From NCBI RefSeq assembly GCF_017315755.1, contig NZ_JAFLRJ010000007.1:1-64000 (forward strand): 64,000 bases of DNA, in the 5' to 3' direction. This stretch comes from Streptomyces beijiangensis. GTDB lineage: Bacteria; Actinomycetota; Actinomycetes; Streptomycetales; Streptomycetaceae. Below the pieces are notes generated by a model that worked only from the letters and a program-made list of their open reading frames with translations, ran no database searches and had not been told where the DNA came from. A program made the position numbers and the translations under genes. How positions within the stretch are numbered: the stretch's first letter is position 1; each line of letters begins with the position of its first letter. Below are positions 9,467 through 17,294 of the stretch, one piece after another.

Positions 9467-9973
9467 GTGGACACTGCTTGGAAGATCCTGGTGGTGGACG
9501 ACCGCGAGGACAACCTCTTCGCAGTCGAAAGCGTGCTGCGCCATGTGGGCCGGCCGGTGATCTGTGCGCGCAGTGGGGACGAGGCGCTCAAGACCGTCAT
9601 GCGCGGCGGGATCGCGGTGATCGTGCTCGATGTGATCATGCCGCAGATGGACGGTCTGGAGGTGCTCGCGTACCTCAAGAAGCTGGATCACACGAGGGAT
9701 CTGCCGGTCATTCTGATGACGGGCCTGGGCCGGGACGACGATCTCGCGGCGCGTGCCTACCATCTCGGCGTCGCGGACTTTCTGGTCAAGCCCGTCGACC
9801 CCTGGGCGGTACGGGCCAAGGTCAGGGTGCTGGCGGACCTCTACGCGGACAATCAGAACCTGCGGCGGCGTCTCGACGCCGCGCAGTCCAGCGGCGCGTT
9901 TCCCGAGCCTCGGGTGCCCGTGCAGCGTGACGGTCCCGACGATCACGGCCGGGTCGTGAACGCGGCCGAGTGA
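9467..9973 (+). CDS. Stand-alone response regulator receiver protein
   Basis: 168 aa. CheY-like receiver with acidic pair D11/D12, phospho-acceptor D55 (VIVLDVIMP), switch T85 (ILMTG) and K108 (FLVKP). No DNA-binding or enzymatic output domain follows; the tail is a short helix plus a disordered end. Such single-domain regulators act by protein contact or as phosphate sinks. The partner kinase is not in this window. GTG 9467 follows GGGGAGAG. It ends 2 bp from the convergent rho paralogue. Confidence 0.85.
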   Translation: MDTAWKILVVDDREDNLFAVESVLRHVGRPVICARSGDEALKTVMRGGIAVIVLDVIMPQMDGLEVLAYLKKLDHTRDLPVILMTGLGRDDDLAARAYHLGVADFLVKPVDPWAVRAKVRVLADLYADNQNLRRRLDAAQSSGAFPEPRVPVQRDGPDDHGRVVNAAE

Positions 9974-9975
9974 GG

Positions 9976-11112
9976 TCACGCGGCCGGGACGGTGTGGTGG
10001 ATCTGCCGGAGGAAGGCCGCGTTGGTCGGCGTACGGCGGAGCTTGTCAAGCAGCGTCTCCAGGGTCGCCTGGCTGTCCCTGGTGTGCAGGGCCCGGCGCA
10101 GTCCTCGTACGGCATTCAACTCCGCTGCAGGAAGCAGCAGTTCTTCGCGGCGGGTGCCCGAGGGAGTGATGTCGACGGCCGGGAAGATGCGCTTGTCCGC
10201 AAGGGTGCGGTCCAGGCGGAGCTCCATGTTGCCGGTGCTCTTCAGCTCCTCGAAGAAGTAGTCGTCGGCCCGGGAGCCGGTGTCGACGAGCGCCGTGGCG
10301 AGGATGGTGAGGGAGCCGGCCTCCTCGGTGTTGCGCGCGGCTCCGAACAGGCGCTTGGGGCCCTGGACGGCGGCGGCGTCGACACCGCCGCTGAGGGTGC
10401 GGCCGCCGGCCGCGGCCGCGTTGTTGTGGGCCCGGCACAGCCGGGTGAGGGAGTCGAGAAGGATCACGACGTCCTGGCCCTGCTCGACGAGGCGCTTGGC
10501 GCGCTCCACGGCGAGCTCGGCGAGGGCGATGTGCTCCTTGGCCGGCCGGTCGAAGGTGGAGGCGAGCACCTCTCCCCGTACCGAGCGGCGCATGTCGGTG
10601 ACCTCCTCGGGGCGCTCGTCCAGCAGCACCACCATCAGATGGACCTCCGGGTGGTTTGCGGCGATGGAGGCGGCGAGCTGCTGAAGGAGGACCGTCTTGC
10701 CGGTCTTGGGCGGCGCGACGATCAGACCGCGCTGGCCCTTGCCGACCGGCGAGACGAGGTCGACGAGCCGGGTGGTCACTCCGCCGGCGGGGCTTTCGAG
10801 CCGGAGCCGCTGGTCGGGGTGGAGCGGGGTGAGGTCACGGAAGTGCGGCCGGCGGCGCAGCGTCTCGGGCAGTTGCCCGTTGACGCGCTCGATGTGGCTG
10901 AGCGTGCGCTGCCGTGAGCAGGAGCCCTCGACGATATCGCCGGTGCGCAGGGCGTGTTGGCGGATGAGGGCGGCGGACACCTGGGTGTCGCCGGACGTGG
11001 GGTGGTAGTTGACGGAACGGAGGAAGCCGTTCCCTTGGCGTGTGACGTCCAGGACGCCGGTGACCTGGGTCAACGGGGTCTGGACAGGCGGGTGTTCAAG
11101 GGTGGTGGTCAT
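9976..11112 (-). CDS. rho: Short Rho transcription termination factor paralogue
   Basis: 378 aa. A cold-shock-type RNA-binding domain (~18-80, GNGFLRSVNYHP, LRTGDIVEGS) is followed by the RecA-type ATPase with Walker A APPKTGKT (133-140) and Walker B-type block DVVILLDSLTRL. The R-loop/P-loop region (GPKRLFGAARNTEEAGS) and the C-terminal RIFPAVDITPSGTRREELLL block are intact, so helicase activity looks possible. The long N-terminal extension of the main actinobacterial Rho is absent, so this is a second compact Rho. ATG 11112 follows AAAGGA. A ~230-base leader lies upstream, with a small palindrome at 11310-11322. Confidence 0.92.
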   Translation of the reverse strand: MTTTLEHPPVQTPLTQVTGVLDVTRQGNGFLRSVNYHPTSGDTQVSAALIRQHALRTGDIVEGSCSRQRTLSHIERVNGQLPETLRRRPHFRDLTPLHPDQRLRLESPAGGVTTRLVDLVSPVGKGQRGLIVAPPKTGKTVLLQQLAASIAANHPEVHLMVVLLDERPEEVTDMRRSVRGEVLASTFDRPAKEHIALAELAVERAKRLVEQGQDVVILLDSLTRLCRAHNNAAAAGGRTLSGGVDAAAVQGPKRLFGAARNTEEAGSLTILATALVDTGSRADDYFFEELKSTGNMELRLDRTLADKRIFPAVDITPSGTRREELLLPAAELNAVRGLRRALHTRDSQATLETLLDKLRRTPTNAAFLRQIHHTVPAA

Positions 11113-11309
11113 GATGGAGTCCTTTCGCGGACATGATGAAGGGAGTCCCGGCAGGGGGCGGTGTCAGCACGCCCCCGGACCATGGGCAGAGAGTGCCCGG
11201 GCCGGGAGAGAAGAGGTGGTGCGAGGGGCTGGATCGCCGATCGGAAAGACGGGCGCATCAGCATGGTGGAAACGAAGAAGCACCGGCGCCATCAACGTGG
11301 CGTACACAA

Positions 11310-11330
11310 GTGCTGTAAGCACCATAGCAC
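11310..11330. promoter_or_regulatory. Inverted repeat between rho paralogue and methyltransferase genes
   Basis: GTGCT-GTA-AGCAC at 11310-11322, with a further AGCAC half at 11326-11330. It lies in the divergent region between the minus-strand rho start and the plus-strand methyltransferase. An operator is inferred from symmetry and position only. Confidence 0.3.
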
Positions 11331-11394
11331 GGGTCGGTGATTCATGGTGCGGGTCTACGGTGCCGGGCCGGGATCACTGGGTACGCTGAGGCCG

Positions 11395-12120
11395 GTGTTC
11401 ACCTCCGAGGGACCCACATTCCGCGAGCTCACCGTGCAGGCGCTCTCCTCCATCGAGCGCGGCTACGACCTGCTGGCCCCCAAGTTCGATCACACCCCGT
11501 TCCGTACCCCCGACCGCTTCCTCGACGCGACCGCCGAGACCCTGGCTCCGCTGGGTCCCTTCGACGCGGGTCTCGACGTCTGCTGCGGGACGGGCGCGGG
11601 CGTCGGCATGCTGAGGTCGCTGTGCCGGGAGCGGGTCACCGGGGTCGACTTCAGCGCCGGGATGCTGGCTGCCGCGCGGGAATCCGTACAGGGTGATCAG
11701 CCGCCTGCGGTGGACTGGGTGCGGGCCGACGCGCGTGAGATGCCGTTCGACGGTGCGTTCGATCTGGCTGTGAGCTTCGGGGCGTTCGGACACTTCCTGC
11801 CCGCCGAGCGGCCCGCCGTGTTCGCCGGGGTGCACCGGGCGCTGAGGCCCGGCGGAGTCTTCGCCTTCCCCATCGGAGCGCCCCAGCCCCTGCGGTCCCC
11901 GCTCTACTGGGCGACGCTCGGCTTCGACTCGGTGATGCGGGTGCGCAACGCACTGTGGCGGCCGCCGTTCGTCATGTATTACCGGACCTTCCCGCTGCGG
12001 GGGGTGCGCGAGGACCTCGTGGAGGCCGGATTCTCCGTGCGACTGCTCCCGATGGAGGAGTTCGGGCGCCGCGCGGACGGCAGCCCCAACTGGCGGCTGC
12101 TGGTGGCGGACCGCCTCTGA
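11395..12120 (+). CDS. Class I SAM-dependent methyltransferase
   Basis: 241 aa. Motif I is LDVCCGTGAGVG; the post-I acidic residue lies in GVDFSAGMLAAARE; motif IV-like is DLAVSFGAFGHF; motif V is RALRPGGVFAF. This is the Methyltransf_11/25 small-molecule fold; the substrate is unknown. GTG 11395 with GAGG just upstream was preferred over ATG 11344 because homologous sequence (FTSEGPTFRELTVQALSSI) begins there. It is divergent from the rho paralogue. Perfect inverted repeats follow the stop. Confidence 0.8.
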   Translation: MFTSEGPTFRELTVQALSSIERGYDLLAPKFDHTPFRTPDRFLDATAETLAPLGPFDAGLDVCCGTGAGVGMLRSLCRERVTGVDFSAGMLAAARESVQGDQPPAVDWVRADAREMPFDGAFDLAVSFGAFGHFLPAERPAVFAGVHRALRPGGVFAFPIGAPQPLRSPLYWATLGFDSVMRVRNALWRPPFVMYYRTFPLRGVREDLVEAGFSVRLLPMEEFGRRADGSPNWRLLVADRL

Positions 12121-12124
12121 CGCT

Positions 12125-12145
12125 TGTGTTCATTTCCTGAACACA
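12125..12145. repeat. Perfect inverted repeat downstream of the methyltransferase
   Basis: TGTGTTCA (12125-12132), 5-base spacer TTTCC, TGAACACA (12138-12145). It starts five bases after the methyltransferase stop and ~205 bases before the GH3 gene. There is no T-run, so either a weak terminator or an operator for the GH3 gene is possible. Confidence 0.5.
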
Positions 12146-12165
12146 CCTATCTCTACGGCAAGTTC

Positions 12166-12188
12166 TTCCGTCACATGTCTTGACGGAA
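12166..12188. repeat. Second perfect inverted repeat upstream of the GH3 gene
   Basis: TTCCGTCA (12166-12173), 7-base loop, TGACGGAA (12181-12188). A TTGACG that could act as a -35 element overlaps the right arm (12180-12185), so an operator over the GH3 promoter is a reasonable inference. Confidence 0.45.
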
Positions 12189-12349
12189 TGCTGCGGGCGA
12201 CCAAGACTCACACCTCGTAACACCGTATTTACACGTGTGACCAGTTCAAGTTCTGTCCGGGTTGCGGGACCCGGATCCTTAAGCCGCGCGGGCGACGGAG
12301 CCCGCACCGCGTGCTGCGCGGCGACTCCTTCTCCGGAGGTCTCCTCGTC

Positions 12350-14971
12350 ATGCCTGCCGCACCGAACGACGCCACACCCCGTACGAGCCGACGTGATCTC
12401 TTCAAGCAACTCGGCGGCACCGCAGCCGCTTTCGCCTTCCTGGCCGCAGCAGGTCCGCTCGCCACGGCCTCACCGGCAGTCGCGGCGGCCGCAGGGCCCG
12501 TCCGCACCTCGAACCGGGTGCGCAAGCTGCTCACCCGGCTCACCATCGACGAGAAGATATCCCTGGTCCACGGCGCGACCGACCCGCAGAGACTCGGCCA
12601 GGCCGGCTATCTGCCGGGCGTCGAGCGCCTGGGCATCCCCGAACTGCGGCTGACCGACGGACCGGCGGGTGTCAATGTCGCGAGGTCGGCGACCGGACTG
12701 CCGCCGGTCTCCACGCTCGGCGCCACCTTCAACCCCCACCTCGCCCGCGATTACGGCGCGGTCATGGGGCGCGAGGGCCGCACGCTCGGCATGGACGTCC
12801 TGCTGGCCCCGCAGATCGAGCTCTCCCGCACCCCGCTGTTCAGCCGCAACAAGGACCAGGCGGGCGAGGATCCGTACCTCAACGCACTGATCGGCGTCGC
12901 ACAGGTCGAGGGCGTACAGGCGCAGGGCATGCTCGCCCAGGCCAAGCACTTCCTCGCCAACAATCAGTCCGTGGGGCAGAACGGCGACTTCACCACCGGC
13001 AAGGGCGCCTACGACTTCCGGGTCGACGACCGCACCCTCCACGAGATCTATCTCCCTGCCTGGGAAGCGGTGGTACGCGCCGGAGTCGCCTCCGTGATGG
13101 CCGCGTACAACCATCTCAACGGCCAGTGGAACTCCGAGAACAAGACCACCCTCACCGGTATCCTCCGCGGTGAACTGGGCTTCGACGGATTCGTCACCTC
13201 GGACTGGGGCGCCACCCACAGCGTCTCCATCGACGCCGGCCTCGACATGCAGATGCCCGACGCCGGCTACTTCGGCACCGCGCTCAAGGCCGCGATCGCC
13301 GCCGGCACGGTCCCGCAGGCGGCGCTCGACACCGCTGTCGGCCGCATCCTCGGCCAGTACGACGCCTTCGGAATGCTCGATTCCACCCGGGTGCACGCCC
13401 GCGGGAACGTCGACGTCGAGGCCGGGGCGCGCGTCGCCCGTGCAGTCGCCACACAGGGCGCGGTGCTGCTCGCCAATGACGGTGGCCTGCCGCTGAGCCG
13501 GACCGCGCTCCGCGATCTCGCCCTCATCGGCCCGACCGCGGCCCAGGTCGCGATATCGGCCTCGGGGGAGCGGGCGTACGGCTTCGAGGAGCGCATGGTC
13601 GGTCCGCTCGACGCCTTGCGGCGGACCGCGGGCCATGACGCGCACATCCGTTACGCGGCCGGACTCGACCTCACCGGCACGGCCGTGCCCGCCTCCGCGT
13701 TCCCCTCGGGCCTCACCCGTACGTCGGGCACGGGGGCCCAAGTCCCCGACCGTGCCGTCGACTTCACCGGCGGCAGAGCATTCGCCACCGGCTCGACCGA
13801 GACCTGGACCGGTGACTTCACTCCGCCGACCACCGGCGAGTACGCCCTGTCCGTACAGGGCTGGGGCGCCGCCCTCGGCCTGTCGCTCGACGGGACCCAG
13901 ATCGTCACCGCGGCCACCTCGCGCGACAGCTTCGTCCGCAAGTGGAGCAGCATCGTGCCCACCACCGACGGGCTCGACAACGGCCGGACGTCGCTGCAGC
14001 TCACAGGTGGCAGGACGTACGCGCTGAAGATCACCGCGACCGGCTGGGCGGCGGGCACCGCGGACCGCGGCCCCGTACAGGTCCGCTTCGCCTGGGTCAC
14101 CCCGGAGGAGCGTGCGGCCAACATCCGGGAGGCCGCCGCCCTGGCCCGCACGGTGCACACGCCGGTGGTGTTCGCGTACAACGGCGCGGGCGGGTCCTTC
14201 GGCGGCGCGAGCGAGACCGGCAGCCTCGCGCTCCCCGACCACCAGGACGAACTGATCGCCGCGGTGGCCGCGGCCAACCCGCGCACGGTCCTCGTCCTGA
14301 ACACAGGAACCCCCAACACCATGCCCTGGCGGCGGCAGATCGGCACGATCCTGCGGGCCGGTTACGTGGGCCAGGAGGGCGGCTGGGCCACGGCCGACCT
14401 GCTGCTGGGGCGCGCAAATCCGAGCGGGCGGCTCACGGTCACGTACCCGAAGCAGCTCACCGACCACCCGGCGCACGCCCCCGGGCACCCGGAGCGCTAC
14501 CTGGGCGTCAACGAGGTGGTGACGTACAGCGAAGGGATCTTCACCGGCTACCGGGGCTTCGACAAGGCAGGCACCGAGCCGCTCTTCCCCTTCGGGCACG
14601 GCCTGTCCTACACGGAGTTCGGGTACGGGCGGCTCTCCGTGCGCCGGGACGGTGACGGTCTCGCGGTGTCCTTCACGGTCACCAACCGCGGGCGCAGGTC
14701 CGGGGCCGAGGTGCCGCAGGTGTACCTGGGCGCGGCGCACGGCGCACCCGTGGAGATGGCGGTGAAGTCGCTCGCAGGCTTCGAGCGCGTCGAGCTGGAC
14801 CCGGGGGAGTCCCGCCGGGTCACCGCACGCATCAGTGAGCGGCAGCTTTCGTACTGGGACACGGTGCGTGGCCGCTGGGTTCGGGCCAGGGGTGAGCGCC
14901 CGGTGTACGTGGGCGCCTCCTCGCGGGACATCCGCCTCACGGGGACGACGGGCGGGTCGCACGGGCACTGA
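12350..14971 (+). CDS. Tat-exported family 3 glycoside hydrolase (beta-glucosidase type) with PA14 domain
   Basis: 873 aa. The twin-arginine leader is TSRRDLFKQLGG plus a hydrophobic stretch, cleaved near ASPAVAA. GH3 N-domain: IDEKISLVHG, the substrate Asp block RLTDGPAGVN, KHFLANNQ, and the nucleophile D285 in GFVTSDWG. A PA14-like insert occupies ~445-580 (WTGDFTPPTTGEYALSVQGW). The GH3 C-domain and a fibronectin-III-like tail end the protein (VTNRGRRSGAEVPQVYL). It cleaves beta-linked glucosides or xylosides outside the cell; exact specificity is not visible. ATG 12350 sits behind GGAGG. Confidence 0.93.
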   Translation: MPAAPNDATPRTSRRDLFKQLGGTAAAFAFLAAAGPLATASPAVAAAAGPVRTSNRVRKLLTRLTIDEKISLVHGATDPQRLGQAGYLPGVERLGIPELRLTDGPAGVNVARSATGLPPVSTLGATFNPHLARDYGAVMGREGRTLGMDVLLAPQIELSRTPLFSRNKDQAGEDPYLNALIGVAQVEGVQAQGMLAQAKHFLANNQSVGQNGDFTTGKGAYDFRVDDRTLHEIYLPAWEAVVRAGVASVMAAYNHLNGQWNSENKTTLTGILRGELGFDGFVTSDWGATHSVSIDAGLDMQMPDAGYFGTALKAAIAAGTVPQAALDTAVGRILGQYDAFGMLDSTRVHARGNVDVEAGARVARAVATQGAVLLANDGGLPLSRTALRDLALIGPTAAQVAISASGERAYGFEERMVGPLDALRRTAGHDAHIRYAAGLDLTGTAVPASAFPSGLTRTSGTGAQVPDRAVDFTGGRAFATGSTETWTGDFTPPTTGEYALSVQGWGAALGLSLDGTQIVTAATSRDSFVRKWSSIVPTTDGLDNGRTSLQLTGGRTYALKITATGWAAGTADRGPVQVRFAWVTPEERAANIREAAALARTVHTPVVFAYNGAGGSFGGASETGSLALPDHQDELIAAVAAANPRTVLVLNTGTPNTMPWRRQIGTILRAGYVGQEGGWATADLLLGRANPSGRLTVTYPKQLTDHPAHAPGHPERYLGVNEVVTYSEGIFTGYRGFDKAGTEPLFPFGHGLSYTEFGYGRLSVRRDGDGLAVSFTVTNRGRRSGAEVPQVYLGAAHGAPVEMAVKSLAGFERVELDPGESRRVTARISERQLSYWDTVRGRWVRARGERPVYVGASSRDIRLTGTTGGSHGH

Positions 14972-14989
14972 GCCGCCGGTAGTGGCGGT

Positions 14990-15047
14990 GGGGGCGGATG
15001 GGTCTGCTGTGTTCCGTACGGGAACAGGCAGGCCCATCCGCCTCCCC
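14990..15047. terminator. Large hairpin after the GH3 gene
   Basis: GGCGGATGGG near 14993-15002 pairs with CCCATCCGCC (15033-15042), flanked by G-run/C-run pairing. A second inner stem TGTTCC/GGGAACA closes a GTAC loop. It lies 18 bp after the GH3 stop, fitting a GC-rich actinobacterial terminator without U-tract. Confidence 0.7.
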
Positions 15048-15061
15048 GGGGCGCAGGACCG

Positions 15062-15090
15062 TGGACCAGATACCCCCTAGGGGTATAGTG
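15062..15090 (+). promoter_or_regulatory. CsoR-like copper operator overlapping a promoter
   Basis: The palindrome ATACCCCCTAGGGGTAT (15070-15086) matches the TACCC/GGGTA symmetry of Cu(I)-sensing CsoR sites in actinobacteria. A -10-like TATAGT (15084-15089) overlaps its right arm, and a -35-like TGGACC lies 16 to 17 bases upstream. Bound repressor would cover the promoter, so copper induction of the downstream gene is inferred. Confidence 0.75.
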
Positions 15091-15130
15091 TCCGGTGTCG
15101 GAAGCCACTCCGAGGAGCAGAGGGTTCGTC

Positions 15131-16018
15131 ATGAACACCGGACTGAAGATCACCGCTTTTGCCGCCGCCGTCGCCGCCACCTTCGGCACGGCCTACGGGG
15201 TGGGCCAGGCTGTCGACCCCGTGGTCGCGACGGACCGGGGAAACAGCGCCCAGGGCGGTCACGACGCCGGTGGCGAGCACGGCGGGCATGACGGACAGGC
15301 CGCCGGCGGAGGTGCTCCGGCCACCGGGCTCAAGAGCTCGGAGGGCGGTTACACCCTGGCTCTGGACAAGCCCTCGGTCGCCGCGGGCGTGCCCGGCGAG
15401 ATCCGGTTCGCCGTCAAAGGCGAGGACGGCCGCAATGTCACCGCGTACCGGCGCGAGCACGGCAAGGAGCTGCACTTCATCGTCGCCTCGCGCGATCTCA
15501 CCGAATTCCGCCATCTGCACCCCGTGCGCGCCGCCGACGGCACCTGGTCGACCCCGGTGCGCCTGCCGAAGGCCGGTGCCTACCGGGTCTTCGCCGACTT
15601 CACGCCGGCGGCCGAGGGTGCCGAGGGGCACACGCTCGGCACCGGGCTCACGGTCTCGGGCGAGGCGAGCCCGGCACCCCTGCCACCCGTCCGCGCCACC
15701 GCCGGGGTCGACGGCTACCAGGTCGCTCTCTCGGGCGCCCTGCACTCGGGCCGGGCGGGAGAGCTGAGGCTGACGGTACGGAAGGACGGCAGGCCGGTCA
15801 CGGATCTTCAGCCCTATCTGGGCGCGTACGGGCATCTGGTCGCCCTGCGCTCCGGGGATCTCGCCTATCTTCATGTCCACCCGAACGACGGGGGACCGGG
15901 ACCCGTGGTGTCGTTCACGGCGACCGCGCCGAGTGCAGGTGTCTACCGGCTGTTCCTGGACTTCCAGCACGAGGGGAAGGTCCGTACCGCCGCATTTACG
16001 GTGCGGGCGGCGGGGTAG
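15131..16018 (+). CDS. Exported His-rich protein, probably copper-responsive
   Basis: 295 aa. N-terminal signal or anchor (LKITAFAAAVAATFGTAYGV), then a His/Gly-rich segment (GGHDAGGEHGGHDG) that could bind metal. Two similar beta domains follow, each with clustered His: KELHFIVASRDLTEFRHLHP and YGHLVALRSGDLAYLHVHP. Proteins with this layout often neighbour copper export genes; here the CsoR-like operator directly upstream supports a periplasm-side copper role. No copper ATPase or csoR gene is nearby. ATG 15131 follows GAGGAGCAGAGG. Confidence 0.75.
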   Translation: MNTGLKITAFAAAVAATFGTAYGVGQAVDPVVATDRGNSAQGGHDAGGEHGGHDGQAAGGGAPATGLKSSEGGYTLALDKPSVAAGVPGEIRFAVKGEDGRNVTAYRREHGKELHFIVASRDLTEFRHLHPVRAADGTWSTPVRLPKAGAYRVFADFTPAAEGAEGHTLGTGLTVSGEASPAPLPPVRATAGVDGYQVALSGALHSGRAGELRLTVRKDGRPVTDLQPYLGAYGHLVALRSGDLAYLHVHPNDGGPGPVVSFTATAPSAGVYRLFLDFQHEGKVRTAAFTVRAAG

Positions 16019-16055
16019 CAGTCGGCCGCGGGGCCCGATATCGAGGAGGCGGCCA

Positions 16056-16568
16056 GTGAAGACGGTGGTGGAGGTCGACGCGCTCGTCGGCGCTGCGCAT
16101 GCGGGGCAGCTCGACAAGATCGGCGTCCCGTACGCCGACCATGTGCGAGCGGTCGCCGCCGGGCTGGCGCACTTCGGCCCGGACCTGGAGATGGCCGGGC
16201 TGCTGCACGACATCGTCGAGGACACGGACTGGACGGCCGGAAGACTCCGCTCCGTCGGCGTACCGGACCATGTCGTCGGCATCGTCCAAGCCGTCACCAA
16301 TCAGCGAGACATGTCGTACGAGGAGAAGATCCGGCGCATCACCCGTAGCCGCGACGCCACGCTCGTCAAGATCGCCGACAACGCGCACAACAGCATCCCC
16401 GAGCGTGCTGCTCAGCTCCCGGCGGCAGAGCGTGACCGCCTTGCCGCGAAGTACCGTGCCGCGCGCGATGTCCTCTGGGCGGCGGCCGACCCTGCGCAGG
16501 TCGAATCCATCATCGCGATCGTCAACCCCGCGCTGCTGACCGAGCTCCGGGAGCGGCTGGCCGGGTGA
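16056..16568 (+). CDS. Small HD-domain phosphohydrolase (RelA/SpoT hydrolase-like)
   Basis: 170 aa, GTG 16056 behind GAGGAGG. Metal-binding pattern of the (p)ppGpp hydrolase fold: AHAGQLDKIG, H51-D52 in GLLHDIVEDTD, and LVKIADNAHN, which matches the SpoT LKLADRLHN-type block. There is no synthetase, TGS or ACT domain, so it resembles stand-alone small alarmone hydrolases (Mesh1-like). Hydrolysis of (p)ppGpp or another nucleotide diphosphate is inferred. It starts 37 bp after the copper-type gene and may be read through from it. Confidence 0.8.
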   Translation: MKTVVEVDALVGAAHAGQLDKIGVPYADHVRAVAAGLAHFGPDLEMAGLLHDIVEDTDWTAGRLRSVGVPDHVVGIVQAVTNQRDMSYEEKIRRITRSRDATLVKIADNAHNSIPERAAQLPAAERDRLAAKYRAARDVLWAAADPAQVESIIAIVNPALLTELRERLAG

Positions 16569-16590
16569 CGGCCGTGGTCCTGGCGCTTCG

Positions 16591-17235
16591 TCACGCGTCA
16601 GGGCCGGTGCCGAGGACGCCTTCGCCGAAGGCGGCGGCGAGCGCCTTCGCGATCACGTCGGGCAGATCGGTCCTTCCGTCGTCCTCGGACCAGCGGACCA
16701 ATGCCGTGTGCATGGCGGCCAGGCAGGCGCTCGCCGCCGCTTGGGTGCGGAATGCCGTGTCGGAATCGGTGGCACCGTCCCCGAGGGCGTCGACGATCGC
16801 CTGCTGCAGCGCGTAGTTGTTGTCCAGATGCCTGGCCCGCAGGGCCGGCGTCGAGATCATGAGCCGCAGCCGGGCGAGCAGGAACTGCTCGTTCGTGGTC
16901 GGGCTGTCCCCGCTGTTCCCGCTGCCGCCACTGGTCAATGTCGTGGCCGCGTCGATGAGCGCGCTGCCGATGCGCCGGACCAGTGGCTGCGCGGCGGAGG
17001 ACGCGGCGATCCGCTCGGCGACGAGCCTGGCGTGCTGGTCGACGAGGACGAGGTCCTCTTTCGTGGGGAAGTGCCGATAGACGGTCATGGGTGACACACC
17101 TGCGGCTTCGGCGACGTCGGCCACGGTCGTGGCGTCGTATCCGTGCCCGGTGAAGAGCCGTACCGCGTGCGCCTGGATCACGCGCTGCGTCTCGGCTCTC
17201 CGTTGTGCTCGCAAGGTTGAGTGCTGATCGGGCAT
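16591..17235 (-). CDS. TetR-family transcriptional regulator
   Basis: 214 aa. N-terminal TetR helix-turn-helix: TQRVIQAHAVRLFTGHGYDA, TTVADVAEAAGVSPMTVYRH, FPTKEDLV. The ligand domain is divergent and no ligand can be predicted. It is divergent from the SDR gene with a TGGTAGT palindrome between them, so it very likely represses itself and the SDR. Confidence 0.9.
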   Translation of the reverse strand: MPDQHSTLRAQRRAETQRVIQAHAVRLFTGHGYDATTVADVAEAAGVSPMTVYRHFPTKEDLVLVDQHARLVAERIAASSAAQPLVRRIGSALIDAATTLTSGGSGNSGDSPTTNEQFLLARLRLMISTPALRARHLDNNYALQQAIVDALGDGATDSDTAFRTQAAASACLAAMHTALVRWSEDDGRTDLPDVIAKALAAAFGEGVLGTGPDA

Positions 17236-17254
17236 GTGGTAGACCCTATCGTAT

Positions 17255-17279
17255 TGGTAGTGACTACCAGATTGGTAGC
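17255..17279. promoter_or_regulatory. TetR-type operator
   Basis: TGGTAGT-G-ACTACCA (17255-17269) is a perfect palindrome in the 59-bp divergent gap, followed by another TTGGTAG half-site at 17273-17279. Symmetry and position support binding by the adjacent TetR protein. Confidence 0.7.
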
Positions 17280-17294
17280 GGCTAACGGTATGGG

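Noticed and set aside
12470-15037. 855-codon minus-strand open frame
   Set aside because: Antisense to the GH3 gene, whose motifs and leader are clear; composition typical of a shadow in GC-rich DNA.
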